Counted from the stretch's first letter, positions 23,240 through 35,700 are shown. The stretch: DNA of 64,000 nucleotides from Mesorhabditis belari (GCA_958450365.1 CAUEEP010000078.1:248001-312000); one strand, 5' to 3'. A program made the numbers and translations. The notes: a model not told the origin generated them from the letters alone.

Positions 23240-23780
23240 TATTAGGTTGGCTGATAAAAGGCATTTCATTTAAAAAAGCTATTTAGAAATAACCAATTCA
23301 CTATTGATCTACAGCTTTCTCCATTAGAAAAACCTGATATTTTTCTATAAAATATCGTTAAAATCTTAAGAAATGTCTCTTAAGAAATCTTAACAAAGTT
23401 TCTGTGTCTTTTTTGGTCGAAGGTGCGAACTCGGAGAGTAAATCGCGACGAACTCGAGAAATAAATCGCGATCGTAAAAATCGTAAATCGCGACGACTCG
23501 ATGACTCAATTTAGACACTTCCGTTCAAAGAAACCGATTTCAGTGACAATAGAAAAAAGAAAGAGCGCAAAAAGTTAGGCTTATAGCTAAATTTTCAGAA
23601 AAATCTGTTTAGCCAATTCTTTTTTATCATCTTTTATCGAATTTTACGCAAAACGAGTTTTTGCACTCGGATTTCCTCGGAAATGGGCCCAGATTGATAG
23701 AAAAGATAGAGAAATAAGTGATAAACATCTTCTATTTGGAGAAAATCGTAGGTCAATTGATACACTTTTCATTTATAAAC
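23240..23780. mobile_element. Decayed mariner-type element, copy 2
   Basis: It starts attaggttggctgataaaag and shares with 15022-15550 the block around gcgcaaaaagttaggcttat and gatagaaaagatagagaaat. No transposase frame survives. Confidence 0.5.
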
Positions 23781-23796
23781 TGATTTATGTGTCCAA

Positions 23797-23870
23797 AAGT
23801 GTCCAAAAGGGTCCAAAGAGTGTCCAAAAGTGTCCAAAAGTGTCCAAAAGTGTTCAAAAGTGTCCAAAAA
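23797..23870. repeat. 10-bp tandem repeat
   Basis: tgtccaaaag repeats seven to eight times with small changes, immediately after the mariner-type copy. Confidence 0.8.
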
Positions 23871-23974
23871 CTTATCTAATAAAGCTAACAAATCTAATAA
23901 ACTAATAAACATCTAATAAACAACTCTATTAAGCATCTAATAAACAACATTTGTTAGCTTTATTAGATAATTTA

Positions 23975-24235
23975 TTCTAGCAGACCGAGAAACTAGCTAA
24001 AGGGCAGTGTCCCGTTCCGAATCGGCTCTGTCCCTGGACTGATCCAGGTTCTGGACAGGCTCTGGCCTGACCCTGGACAAGCTCTGGCCTGACCCTGGAC
24101 AAACCTTGTTCAAAGACAGGATCTGACTTGACCCTGGAAGACTGGCCTTTACCCAGGCCAGACCAGCCAAGCCTAGAGTTTGGCCCTAGCACTGAGCTGA
24201 TTTTGGCCTTGGACAGCTCCTAAACTAACTCTAAT
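23975..24235. repeat. GC-richer word-family repeat (ctggcc/ctggac)
   Basis: A 260-bp island of short words (ctggacaggctctggcctga and variants) within AT-rich DNA. Similar text occurs at 20245-20540, 26180-26260, 51420-51730 and 63380-63690. It has no coding frame, and its internal order is irregular, unlike a satellite. Confidence 0.55.
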
Positions 24236-25204
24236 AAGTGCTTGTGAACTTCTCGAATTAAACAATTCTAACATTTGAGGTAAATTTCCATCAAGTCTTG
24301 GCTTTTTCAATGCATGAATCGTTGCTGTCAACGGTTTTATTCTTCAGTTAACAAAATTCTATCGATACATTTTCATTGCTTCTTCTAACATTTATACTCT
24401 TGTTGTGTTCAATGTTGTTGCTCGCCACAAACCTAGGTCTTTTCCCCTTAACCTAGATTCTTGATGCCCAAAAGAGAAAAGCTTTCCACTCTCGAAATCA
24501 AGCACCATTTGTGAATGTTTTTCCCTTCTTTTGCATTATTCCCCATCTTCCTTTTTTTCATCCATTCCTCTCCACGTGGGGACTCCTCGAAAGTGTTTTC
24601 CCTTTTTTTTTTCTTCCGGTCGCCTCTCATTGCATTTTCCCTTTTTTTTCCTTTCGAGATCTCGAGGACCTTTATTTATTTCTTTTTTTGTCCCTTTTTC
24701 GTCCCTTTTTTCGTTCATTTTTCTATTTTTCTGTTTTGAAAACAAAAGCTTTACATGCTACGTTTATTGCATGTTCTTACAATTAGCTGGTTCAGACAAA
24801 CTTCAGACAAACTTCAGACAAACTTCAAACTGTTTCAGACAAACTTTAAATCCAAAATTCATTCTGAACAAACCAGTTTATCCATCTGATCCTAATGCCC
24901 GGCTGGAACATCTCTGCTTATAAAAAGCTCTATTAGAGCTCCTAAATCCTCTATTAGACCAGCATGCTGCTCTATTTTTCGATACTTTTCGATCTCCTTT
25001 TGAGTGCCGGTCTAATGTTCGGAGCCATCTACCAAAGTAAACCAAATGGATCACCAATGGATCTTTGGATCACCAAAACTACATTACGATCAATAAAAGA
25101 TGAACTTTTAATTTTATTTAAACTCTAACAAAGACAACAAACAAAGATAAACAAAGATAAACAAAGATAAACAAAGATAAACAAAGACATGATAAAGTAT
25201 CTAC
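24236..25204. other. Intergenic, no supported gene; simple repeats
   Basis: Runs of T-rich text at 24510-24740 open frames rich in F, S and P that I regard as noise. Short tandem repeats are acaaacttcag (24795-24845) and ataaacaaag (25140-25185). Confidence 0.5.
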
Positions 25205-25825
25205 CTAATCAATAACTCTAACTGCAACAAAACCAAGGTTGCATTCATCATTTTCGGTGGTATCTAGTCCTTCAAGAAGAGTCAAAACTTCTTGATCCAT
25301 TCGAGCATCCTTCTGCTTTTGATATCCGATCGGGATAAGTCCACTTGTGTTTGAAACAATAAACAAGCTGGTCTTCCGATCCATCGATTGCTGTAGTGTT
25401 TCCGCATTGTTTGAATGAATCTGCCCATCGCCATTGACCCGTTTCCGTTTCCATTCTCGAGTGGTTTGAGAAGTTCCTCTTATTTTTTTAATCTTGAATC
25501 GACGACCTTGATACTCCAAAATCTTTGGCAGTTCCTTAGTTTAAGTTCTGTTTGGCATATTTGATCTCTTCGAGCCTGAATTTCACGAGCCGCTTTGCTC
25601 CTCTTGCACTCGTCAAATCCTCGGCTTCATTTGAATCCTTTCTTCGTTCGGTCGTTTCTCTCGCTTCTTTATCTTCCCCGTCTTCACTTCCATCGTCATC
25701 AAAGCACTTGTTTAATCCTTATTCATAATTCCAATGATCACAAAATTCGGTAAAAGCATCGCTCATTTCATCCAATGCTCGAGTGATTGTTTTTTGGCCG
25801 TCTCTTCGATTGACATCTCCATCAT
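25205..25825 (-). pseudogene. Unidentified coding stretch, broken by stops and frame changes
   Basis: A TTTTAG acceptor at 25826 precedes an open stretch reading DDGDVNRRDGQKTITRALDE and on to a TAA. The same frame then continues with an acidic segment (CFDDDGSEDGEDKEARETTE) to a second TAA. Another frame gives CKRSKAAREIQARRDQICQ, which looks helical and charged. A third, 25205-25519, gives about 104 residues with RRFKIKKIRGTSQ near its start and ending FVAVRVID. Codon use looks protein-like throughout but no single frame spans it. It is either a gene with introns I could not place or a decayed copy. I recognise no family. Confidence 0.4.
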
Positions 25826-27877
25826 CTAAAAGAAAATATTAATAAATATAGCATAAAGTTAAAAAGAAAGAAGCATGTTAAGTTGTCAGCAAAAAAATAA
25901 AAAAAGCAGAATCAAACAAACTCGTAAAAAGAAGATATTCAGTCGTTCCATTGAAAGCTTTGAAATATTGGTAATGTTAATGTTTTTTTTTTTAATTTGC
26001 GGTGCTGGTCTAATAGAGAATTTACGGTATATATGTTACTTCCGAATCTGAGGAGACGTCCATCTCCGATTCGGACGTCCGGATCGGAGATGGACGTCTC
26101 CTCAGATTCGGACGTAACACATACACTCCTGGAATCTGATGAACATCAAAAACAATCTCCAGATTCAGGTATTTCTTGTAGTCCAAGGCCTGCAGTAAGC
26201 TAAACCAGACAAAGACGGGATCCCAGGCCAGGATTGGCTTTCGACTTGGCTCGAGTCTTATCTCCTACCTTGAAAATTTCCTTAGAAAAAAATATAAGTC
26301 TTATTAATATCGAATATCAAAGCCAATTAGTCTATTTTCTATATAAACTAAGCTTTTCCATTTCCAAGATCGATTTTGCAATCTCTAGACTCCAAAAATC
26401 ATCTCTTCTCCAAAATCATCTCCAAAATAACTTATCCAAAATAACTCTCCTCTCTTTTTCTCAATATTTCCCCCGATTTCCATATTCTTAGGTCCTCTTC
26501 AAGGTATTATCAAAAAGAAAAGAGAAAGAATTCCCAGAATAAAGAATTCTTTTCCTTTTTTTTCTTTTAATCCAAAACCCCTCTTCATAGCAAGGCCGAG
26601 TACATAGAAAGATAAAAAAAAAGAGAGCTGAAAGAACTGAAGGACAAAAAAGGGTGAGGGTTAAAAGGATTCCCATAAAGAATGAAAAGATTCATCAAAA
26701 AACGACAAACACTTTACGTCTTCTGAAACCTTTTGGATTTATTCTCGTTCATATTTGTGTTTTTATGACTTTCTGTTACCACAGCTAGCTTTCTGTTACC
26801 AGCCGGCTTTATGACAGTGAATTCTAGTCGCTTCTGATTTTTGAAATCCCAGTACAAATTTACTGAGCCTTCTTTCGTGTCTCTCGGTATCACTAAGCCC
26901 AAATTCTTGAGAGCTTTTGCTTTTGCTTTTACTTTTCTCTGTGGATTTGTTTATGTTTTTTGTAAATTCTATATCCTGTTGAGTCATTGCGTTAGTCAAA
27001 TCAACCTCTATTTGGTATCATTTGAAGTGTTATCATTTGTATGTAGTGTTCGCCTTAAACTAGCATTAAGCTTTAATCAACCAAACATTCTAAAAGTTCC
27101 CCTATCAACACCAAAATAAACTCAAATCTTTTAAAGGTATCTACTATTCTTCTTTAAAAGAATCCTTTTAAAAGAATCCTTTTAAAACAATCATTTTAAA
27201 ACAATCATTTTAAGGATCATTTTAAAAGAATCATTTTAAAAGAATCATTTTAAAACAATCCTTTTAAAAGAATCTTTCCTAAATTCACATAACCAAAACA
27301 TTGAAACCTCACCTTTCCCTAAAAAAAGTAGGCCTATCGGTGGACTCTGTTTAGGGGGAAGTGAACAATTTGTTTAGACCGGAAAACGATGGTTCACGAT
27401 GGGTCTCTGAGAAGATTTTGAAAGGGAAAAGAGGAAAAAGGTTGACAAAAGGAAAGGGGTGAGTTTGGATAGAGACCGACACGATTGGTGAAGAGAAAAG
27501 AAGAGAAGAAAGAGAAGAAAGAGAAGAAAGAGAAGAAACCTTTTTTAGACGGTCACTTACCCACTCATCCCTTTGAGGATCCCTGCATTTATCTATTTTA
27601 CTTTGTAGCAAGACTTATACTAATACTATTTACACTAGAAAGATTACGATAACTATTCCAATACCTAGACGACCATGGTTGTTTATTTTTCAATCTTCTT
27701 CCAGAGTTCTTTCTTGTATTTCGCTACAGTCCACAAAAACTTTCAAAAGTACTGTAAAGCGTTCTCATTTCTGTACAAGCTTCAGTCTTAGCTTCAGCTT
27801 TTTCAATTTTTTATGCAGTCACATTTTCCATGTTGTTGTTCCAGTTGTTGTTCAGGTTGTTAGTTGTTCTGTTGTTG
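25826..27877. other. Intergenic, hairpin and tandem repeats
   Basis: A strong hairpin lies at 26041-26111 (separate entry). At 27145-27275 a 16-bp unit (ttttaaaagaatcatt) repeats. At 27505-27540 gaagaaagag repeats. A minus-strand stretch near 26714-26920 reads GLVIPRDTKEGSVNLYWDFK and onward without a clear exon boundary, and I leave it uncalled. Confidence 0.45.
26041..26111. repeat. 33-bp-arm hairpin
   Basis: The arms tccgaatctgaggagacgtc + catctccgattcg and its complement differ at one base and leave a 5-nt loop. It lies 25 bp after a ggtctaatagagaatttacg + gta segment that matches the MITE terminal signature. Confidence 0.8.
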
Positions 27878-28242
27878 TTCTGTTCTACATTGAGAGCCGA
27901 TAATCATTCATTATTGTGCCAAAAAAAGATTGGTTTTCGTTTTGGAGACTAGAAGACACCCAAAGAATCAAATTTTGACATAGGAAACTCATAAGGGAAT
28001 GACCAGAAGGGGGGGGGGTGACCTTTTGGGATAAGTCATACCTCATTCGATAAATCCCATGATGAATATTGATGATCAAAAGAATTAGCTTATCCCAAAA
28101 GGTCAACCCCACTGCTGGTCATTCCCTTATGAGTTTCCTGTGTCAAAATTTGATTCTTTGGGTGTCTTCTGGTCTCCAAAATGAAAACCAATCTTGTTTG
28201 GCACAATAATGAATGATTATCGGCTCTCAATGTAGAACAGAA
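27878..28242. mobile_element. Palindromic MITE
   Basis: The ends tgttctacattgagagccga and its complement open arms of about 170 bp with few differences. The only large one is a run of nine G in the left arm at about 28010. The spacer is about 25 bp. Confidence 0.8.
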
Positions 28243-28307
28243 TGGGCTTGTTTCCAAAATTCAAACACAATATACAAAAAGCGACAAGCCTCGCAACGAC
28301 AGGTTTA

Positions 28308-28445
28308 GCTAAACCGTAAGCTAAACCTGACAAGCTAAGCCGTAAGCTAAACCTGACAAGCTAAACCGTAAGCTAAACCTGACAAGCTAAACCGTAAGCT
28401 AAACCTGACAAGGTAAACCGTAAGCTAAACCTGACAAGCTAAACC
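28308..28445. repeat. 26-bp tandem repeat, five units
   Basis: The unit gctaaaccgtaagctaaacc + tgacaa repeats with one or two changes. There are no unique spacers, so it is not a CRISPR array. Confidence 0.85.
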
Positions 28446-29087
28446 GCTAAAGCGTTAGCCAACACTTTCGACTGCAACTCGGCAACTCGACTGCAACTCC
28501 TGATAAATATCATCCAATACTTTTGTATCATTTCAAAAGCTTAGCAGCTGAGCTAAAAGCTAAAAAACGTGCTCTTTTGTACAAATCGTAAGCCAATGCT
28601 CTTTTTTCCGTTTAATCCCAGACAAACACAAAAAGGCGTTCAGCGCGTCCTCTAGAAAGAAAAAACGGGAAATCTATACAAAAATGAGTGACTCATTTGC
28701 TCAGTTTTTTCAATTTTCTTTCTTTTTCCGCACATCTGTGTCTTTTCAAAGAAATTTTTTTTCATTTGAGTCCTTTTTTTTTTGTTTTCCATCGTTCGAC
28801 CTTCATCGAAATCGGAGAATAAAAATTTTCCCCCAAAAAAATCGTTGTGAAATGTTTTGACCGTTTCGCGTTGACTGTTTTTGACATTTTTGACATTTTC
28901 GACAAATTTTTGCCTTTCAAGGAAGTTTGACAAGTTTACTTTTAAGTTTTACGTTTAAGGTTTAATTTTATGTTTAACTAAACGGGTTTACGTTTAACTT
29001 TTTATGGCTTTTTCGTTTTATTTCTTTGCTAACTGAGTGTAAATCTCAAATCCAAAAGCACAACTTTTCTGATATTGATAAGCTTAT
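28446..29087. other. Intergenic, no supported gene
   Basis: AT-rich sequence; homopolymer-rich minus-strand frames at 28652-28933 are low complexity. Confidence 0.5.
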
Positions 29088-29670
29088 TCTTTTGAAGAAA
29101 GTGCTCAAACTTGGGTTCCCAGGTCCATCTCCAGTCCTCGATTTTTGAGTCTCACACTTGTCTCACACACATCTTTCTGATAAGCTTTAAAGTTGTGAAA
29201 ATCTGAATTTTGAAACTTTTATAGTTCTATTCCATTAAAGTTTTTCAAAATTGACAAATAAAGTCTTGGGAAATTGGGAAATTGAACAATAAACATTTTT
29301 TATTTCAAGTAAATCATCGATTAATTGGTGAATTTTTGATTTTTCAACGAAAAAGGAAGAAGAAGATTTTCTAGAAAGATCTAGAAAGATTTTCTAGAAA
29401 GATCTATTTTGAACACTTACTTATTGTTATTGGGTTGGTGAATTGAAAACTGCCGGACTTTGAACTAAAATTTATTCAACATAAAACCATAAATTCATTC
29501 CAAATAATTTCCATTATTATTGACAACTTCTGCCCATTTTACAGGCAATTTGCGGATTCCTCTTTCGTAGTAGGATTTTGGTTTGTGTGTGAGACAAGTG
29601 TGAGACTCAAAAATCGAGGACTGGAGATGGACCTGGAGATCCCAGTTTGAGCACTTTCTTCAAAAGAAAC
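29088..29670. repeat. Inverted repeat of about 75 bp spanning a mariner end
   Basis: The stretch 29088-29166 (ttcttttgaagaaagtgctc ... gtctcacac) is repeated inverted at about 29590-29670, inside the mariner at 29430. A further inverted pair (29660-29730 against about 29845-29925) shares the same tcaaaagaa edge. An older palindrome therefore became mixed with the mariner copy. Confidence 0.6.
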
Positions 29671-29959
29671 CTATTTTGGTGTCAATAGAAAAGTTGTAGA
29701 GAATCAAAAATTAGGCTTATAACCAAATTTCCAAAAAGATACACTTAGTAGTTTCACTTAAAAATGCAAGTTTTGTGAAAATTTGTAAATTTCGCATTTC
29801 TTTAAAGCCAGTTTTTAAATCGTTCTGAAAATTAGGATATAAGCTTGATTTTTGATTCTCTACAACTTTTCCATTGACACCAAAATGGGCTTCTTTTGAA
29901 GAAAGTGCTCAAACTGTCACATATGACATTAGCCCGCAGTTTTCAATTCACCAACCCAA
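29430..29959 (-). mobile_element. Mariner of a second family, internally replaced
   Basis: TA-flanked ends TTGGGTTGGTGAATTGAAAA and complement. On the minus strand only the transposase C-terminus is left (see 29497-29585). The rest is unrelated inverted-repeat sequence. Confidence 0.75.
29497..29585 (-). pseudogene. Mariner transposase C-terminus fragment
   Basis: The minus strand reads YYERGIRKLPVKWAEVVNNN and ends GNYLE-stop. This matches the usual mariner ending (F..GI..LP.RW..V....G.Y). The catalytic D,D34D region is absent. Confidence 0.7.
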
Positions 29960-30859
29960 TACATTCTAACAATACTTCAAGATATTCAGTCAATGACTTT
30001 ATGAAGCAAAAATAGATTTGTTATCATATGATTATGCTCTCATTTCAAGCTCTACATCAAAAACAAAACATCAAAACATCAAAAACCAAATCATTAAGCA
30101 AATAAGTACAGTTGCACTGATTTTTTTTTTTTTTTTGAAAACTGAACAGTCTGTAGTCTGTAGTCTGTACATGAAATACATGAAACACAAAGTACATGAA
30201 AACTCAAGGCTTAAAAGCCTTGAGTTTTCACGTACTTTGTGTATAAAAAACTAAACGTTTTCTCAAAAATTTACCAAATCCAAATCGTGTGATACTTGAA
30301 GCTATCCAAACCAAAATAGATACCGTATTTTCTCTAATACCAGTAGAGATTTTTTGGGATTTTCTCGCACCCTCACTCCATCGATCTTTCACTTTCAAGT
30401 ATTGCAACAAAAAAAATCCATTTCTTCTGGATTTCTTGTCCTTAAATTCTAGCCTTTAGTTGATATTGCAAATCAAGAAACTTTTAAAACAGGTGCCAAC
30501 GTTAAGTTTAACTTCTGGACACACTTTTAGATTGCTTCACAAATTTACCTCACAAAAAGGCAATTTAACTGTGTGAGTTAAACAAAGCAATTGAAATAGC
30601 CTTAAGCTTGTAGAATGAATTGTCTTTTGACCTTCTAGAAATGTTTCGAAACCGATTTTTCTATGGCAAACCAGTCTTACCATTAGCTAGAGCTTACAGC
30701 TGACTTTGGCCTAAAAGAACAGATAACAAAAGCATCCACCTATCTGAGCCAGTCTGTCTTACAGATCCAGAATTAGTTGAAACACTTATCTCTTTTCTTA
30801 TAACTACAGTTTTTATCCTATCCTTTTCACTTAAAACTTTCAAGTTATCGTATTTCCTC
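29960..30859. other. Intergenic with a 25-bp hairpin
   Basis: At 30186-30241 a hairpin forms (arms around tgaaaactcaaggctt and complement, extended by cacaaagtac). At 30321 a solitary accgtattttctctaata matches the MITE terminal signature. No gene is supported. Confidence 0.55.
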
Positions 30860-31438
30860 TACAGGGTGACCAATAAGAATGGAAACGATGAGCCTTTTTT
30901 TACTTTTTCCTCTAATGACGATAAGGCGATCGTTGACTATTTGAATATAAAACTTCCTACGAAAGTCTTTAACAAAAATAAATCAAAGTTTCCTTCAGTT
31001 CTCCAAAAGGAATACACGAAAACCTGCATTTAGCAGGTTAATAGCAGGTCAAAAGCTAGGTTTAATAGCTTTTTTTGCACTTCATCAGAATCGATGGTTC
31101 AGAAAAGCTTCTACGAATAGAAATTAAGTTGAATAAACGTCATGAATCATGTACAAGCAAAACTTTGTTACATATCACAGTTATTTCGGATTTCAATAAT
31201 GATTTTCCCTGAAATGTTGCTTGTTTGCCACGGTTAATGCAGCCGCCAGGCGTTCAAACACGTTCAAATCGTTGTTAATGTTCTTGTTGTTGTTCTAATT
31301 GTTAAGTTTTAATTGCTAGATACTCATGAAAATCTCTGAATCTCTCTAGCTTCTTGAAACCGACGCTAGAGTCCAGGACAAAGGTTCATTGGTTCATTGG
31401 TTCATTGGTTTCATTGGTAACTTAATGGTCACCCTGTA
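30860..31438 (-). mobile_element. Non-autonomous Tc1/mariner-type element (ACAGGGTG ends)
   Basis: The ends tacagggtgaccaataagaa and, inverted, cattaagtt...ggtcaccctgta bound about 580 bp. Near 31225-31290 the minus strand reads NDLNVFERLAAALTVANKQH before a stop, a plausible decayed transposase C-terminus. ACAGGGTG-type ends are typical of the superfamily. A ttcattgg run sits at the right end. Confidence 0.6.
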
Positions 31439-31638
31439 GTGCACCCCGGTGAGCCAAGTGAGCCAAGGTGAGCCAAGTTGATGACGATTTTACGATCTCC
31501 AAGTTTTCGCAGAAGCTCAACACTCTAATCCCCCACAAGATCGTCAGCTACATTTTCCGATCCCACATCGATAGGTTCTGATAAGCGGTTTTCGAGATTT
31601 CGAGCAATTTAGGGTGTACCATTAGAGAAAGAACGATA
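31438..31638. mobile_element. MITE family A, copy 2, left end cut
   Basis: Same interior as 3448-3670 and 59373-59593, but the left terminus is replaced by the abutting ACAGGGTG element. The right end reads attagagaaagaacgata, a mutated terminus. Confidence 0.7.
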
Positions 31639-32722
31639 GTTTGTACCCTGACTTCTTTCACAAGACCTACTATCAGTCCTCCCCTTTCCCAGAACCTCTA
31701 TCAATTGATAAGCCCACTCAACACTCGCAAAACTAAACTTTTCGACTTCTAATTGATTTGGGAAAACATTTTTCAAACTTTTTTTTAGAAAATCTTAAGA
31801 ACGATGAGCTAATTTTGCTTAAAGCCAACCTTTCAAATGTAATCTTTTTTGTCTTTACCTACGATCAATCTTTGTCCTCTTTGTTGTCTTTGTCAGACTT
31901 GCTTGACGTGCTAAAAAGACTACAGTTCAAAACTAAACCCGCTAAATACATATTCGTGCGAAATTGATCTTGAAAAATAAAAATGATCCTATTTAGTTCA
32001 TATTCAGTTCCTTTATAGTTCCTTTTTGGTTACTGTATAGTTCCTATTTAGTTCCTATATAGTTCTTATATAGTTCCTTTCGGGTTCATGTATAGTTCCT
32101 ATTTAGTTCCTATACAGTTCCTTTATAGTTCTTATCTGGTTACTGTATAGTTCCTATTTAGTTCCTATACAGTTCCTTTATAGTTCTTATCTGGTTACTG
32201 TATAGTTCCTATTTAGTTCCTATATAGTTCCTTGATAGTTTTAACATCCAAGAATCTAACAATTTTTTTCTATCGTTTATGATTTCTCTTCACATTTCTG
32301 CGCTTTGTTTCCACTTTTTTTTTGCCCAAAATTCTGTTCAAAATGTCACAAATGAATCACCGCAAAAACACATCAAATCGTTTATATCCAACGATTCTTT
32401 TTTCTCTTATATTGATTTCTAAACAAGTAAATGTTTATTTCATTGAAGATTCGCTTGAAATCGAGACTTTTTCATTGCCTTTCAATTGCCTTTTCGCTCT
32501 TTTCTTTTCTCCTTTTCTTTCATCTACTCGATTTCCTTTACTCGGCAAAAAGTTTATGAGAAAACGACGAATTTTAGGGGAATTCTCAATCAAATCTTCC
32601 TATTTTCTTTCGTTTCAAACTTGCCAAACTTGCCTTTTATAAAGTTTTCTTTGAATTTTTCATTTGTTTCCTTCATTTGTTTCATTCGTTTCCTTCATTT
32701 ATTTAATTTGTTTTCAAATCCT
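31639..32722. other. Upstream region of the tetraspanin gene with a tandem repeat
   Basis: At 31996-32240 a unit of about 11 bp (agttcctattt/agttcctatat) repeats, with a higher-order block of about 60 bp (ttcttatctggttactgtat and flanks) present twice. The rest is T-rich and could hold the promoter, but I can point to no specific element. Confidence 0.5.
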
Positions 32723-32733
32723 CAATATTTCAG
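32723..32733 (+). promoter_or_regulatory. Splice acceptor just before the tetraspanin ATG (possible trans-splice site)
   Basis: caatatttcag lies 10 nt before the start codon. In nematodes this position is typical of a spliced-leader acceptor or of a short 5'-UTR intron; the two cannot be told apart here. Confidence 0.5.
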
Positions 32734-32743
32734 GTGCACAGCA

Positions 32744-35700
32744 ATGGTTTACGGTTGTGGGAATCGCTGTGTGAAGCTATTATTTTTCCTCGTCAATCTC
32801 CTCATTTGTATCTTCGGCGCTCTCGTTTTCGGCTTCTCCCTATGGGCGAATGTGGACAAGAATTTCTCGCAACATTTATCCGATTTCATTCGAAATATCG
32901 ATCAAGGAAAAGAACATCACATTGATGATATTGCAAAAGTGAGTGAAGAAGAATGAAGGCTTCAATATTTAAAGACTTTTAGAGCTTTTCAGAGATTAGA
33001 TTACAGTGGAATACAGGATTACAGTGAATCATGAAATCTATAAACTAGAGAAATAATAATTTCACTAGATAACCTCTAGATAGAATTGAAATAAAAATAT
33101 CTTAGTTTTCAAGTACATTTCTAAATTCTAACTTAAATTCGAGGCTAGTTTCGAGGCTAGTTTTGAGGCTATTCGAGGCTAGTTTTGAGGCTATTCGAGG
33201 CTAGTTTCGAGGCTATTCGAGAGCTAGTTTCGAGGCTATTCGAGGCTAGTTTCGAGGCTATTCGAGGCTATGGAATTGGTTGCGGGAAGTGGGCGGAGGG
33301 CTTCCAAAATGCTTCTGGCACGTTGCTCTCGTTGCTCTCGTTCATAGGGTTTTCGGGTACGCTGATTCGATTAGTTTTTCGAATACGCATAACTCCCTAA
33401 AATTGTTGTATTTGCAAGCAACAACAACAACAACAAACAACAGTTTGTTGTTGTTGGTGTTTCCGAAGAGATCACTAGAAAATATTACTAGCTTTGGTAA
33501 GAGTTTAGTTCACCCACTCTCCCCAGCCATATCTTAGTTTTCAAGTACACTTCTAGTCCCCAAAACCTGTTTTTCTGGGGTAATTTTATGCGTAGATCAC
33601 GAAAATCGACATCTCAGATGGATTAAAGAGAGTTTTGTTTTGTTTTGAGATTAAGAAATTTTTAATTTTGTTTTTGAAAAAATCCATGTGGTCCCCCACA
33701 TGGATTTTTAGTCAAAAAAAATTCTTTTTCAACTTTTTTTTTCAAATTCTGATCTAAAACAGTTTATTATTGTGTTTTTTTGAGTAAAAAAATGATTTGG
33801 CAAAGTTTGGAGGCGGGCGACACCCCATTTGTGAGGAAAACCCCCTCCCCCCAAGTCACTCTATCAAAATGAAGTTCGCAACTCAATTTTTAGTTCAGGA
33901 AGCTAGTTTTTAGCTGATGAAACATCAAAATTCAGATTCAGCAAATAAAAAAACCCCTAGAGGTAATGGATCTAGAAAGAAAATCGGGAAAAATTGGGGG
34001 AAAATGGGGGAAATTGGGGTGAGGGTAAACGAGAATTTAGCTCTTGTTTTAATTGCATATTGTTGCTCTACTTTTCAATTTGTTGTTGGTTTATAAAAAT
34101 AAAATTCAAAAAACAAGAAGAAATAAGTCGAAAACAGGTTCTGAAAATATCACCAATCGAATCAGCGTGCACGAAAACCCTAGGAACGCTTTTTTGGCAA
34201 CTTCTGGTCGTCGCAAACAGGCTCTGAAAATATCATCAATCGAATCAGCGTGCCCGAAAACCCTTTTTGCAACGTGCCAGTGGCATTTTGGAAGCCCGGC
34301 CCAAGCGGAAGCGTATAGCTCCTTAACTTTGACAGATTTTTTTTGCGAAAACGAATTTCGATTCGATCTATTTCATGGAATTGCCTTTTCTGTGAACTAA
34401 AAATAAAAATAAATGAAGGAAAACTATTTGATAAGCAATTTCAATAAACAATTTCAATATCACCAATCGAATCAGCGTGCACGAAAACCCTAGGAACATC
34501 AAACTGTCTTTTCAGTATCAAGCGAGTCTCTGGGTGTTAGTCGGTGTTGGGATCATCCTCTTTTTGGTCGGTTTTCTCGGATGTTGCGGTGCCGCCTGTG
34601 AGAGTCCCGTCTTGTTGTCACTGGTGAGTTTATGAATTTCGAAATCGACACTAATCGACAGCAATCGACTAATCGATAGCATTTGCTCATCATCAATCCT
34701 CACCAACACCAAAATATATTTCAGTTCTTCTTCATTGTTGTCATTTGCACGATTTTGGAGTTAGCCGCCACAATCTTCGCGCTTGTTAACAAAGAAAAAT
34801 TCGTCGATTCCCTCGGAAAGGTTAGTTTAAAGCTCAAGATTTGGGAAAAATCTGAGAAAAACAATCATTAGTGAAGGGTTTTAGGTAATGGAAAAGTGTG
34901 GTAATGAGGAGAATCTGCGAACGGCGCTCAAGCCGATTCAAGAAGTTTTCCATTGTTGTGGAGCCACCGCCTCGACGAAACATTTCTTCGTCGATGGAGG
35001 GCTTTGTCCGGGAGAGTTGGCGACAAAGGTTTGCGGAATTTATCTAATCTAATTTATCTAGTGTCTAGTAACTAAGAAATTCTCGGTTTTAAAGGTTTTA
35101 AAGAAATTCTTGGCCTGAAATCTCATTCTTGGGTAAAACGCACCACCGCACCTTTATAAACGCCCCTTTTCTCGCACACTGAAGTTTAACATTGCCAAAC
35201 AAGTGTGCCAGGAAAGGTGCGTTTCTAAAGTTTAAGCTGAAAGTACATTCCGGGTGATACTAATACAGGGCGCATGAAAAGTTTCGCTCCAGCTCTGAAG
35301 CTCCAGCTCTGAAGCTCCAGCTCTGAAGCTCCAGCTCTGAAGCTCCAGCTCTGAAGCTCCAGCTCTGAAAATTGTTTAAGCTCCAAAGATTGTCGTTTCT
35401 TTAGACAAAATGAAATAAAATAGAGAAAAATGAAGATCAAATTTGAAATCTTTGACTATTTTTACCCAAAAAATGCTTTTTCTTCAAAAGATCTTTTGTT
35501 TTAAAAATCTTTTTTTGGCTCGATTATTCACGGAACTCATTTACTCTTTTTTTTTCGTCGCCACCTCTAATAATAATTGATTTTAAAGTGTGAAATAGCC
35601 GAAATAGAATCAACTTCTTTAAATGTTAAAGAAAAAAAGAAATATTTCCCTTTAAAACTAGCCGTTCACGGTCAGATTGGCTAAGAGCTCGCGATTTTTA

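Noticed and set aside
24448..24923. Several overlapping open frames
   Set aside because: T-rich homopolymer text gives F/S/P-rich peptides in every frame; no acceptor-donor pair fits.
28308..28445. CRISPR-like array
   Set aside because: A 26-bp unit repeats head-to-tail with no unique spacers, in eukaryotic DNA.
32322..32642. Open frame just upstream of the tetraspanin ATG
   Set aside because: No splice link to the tetraspanin exon and T-rich composition; the acceptor at 32733 would remove it from the mRNA.
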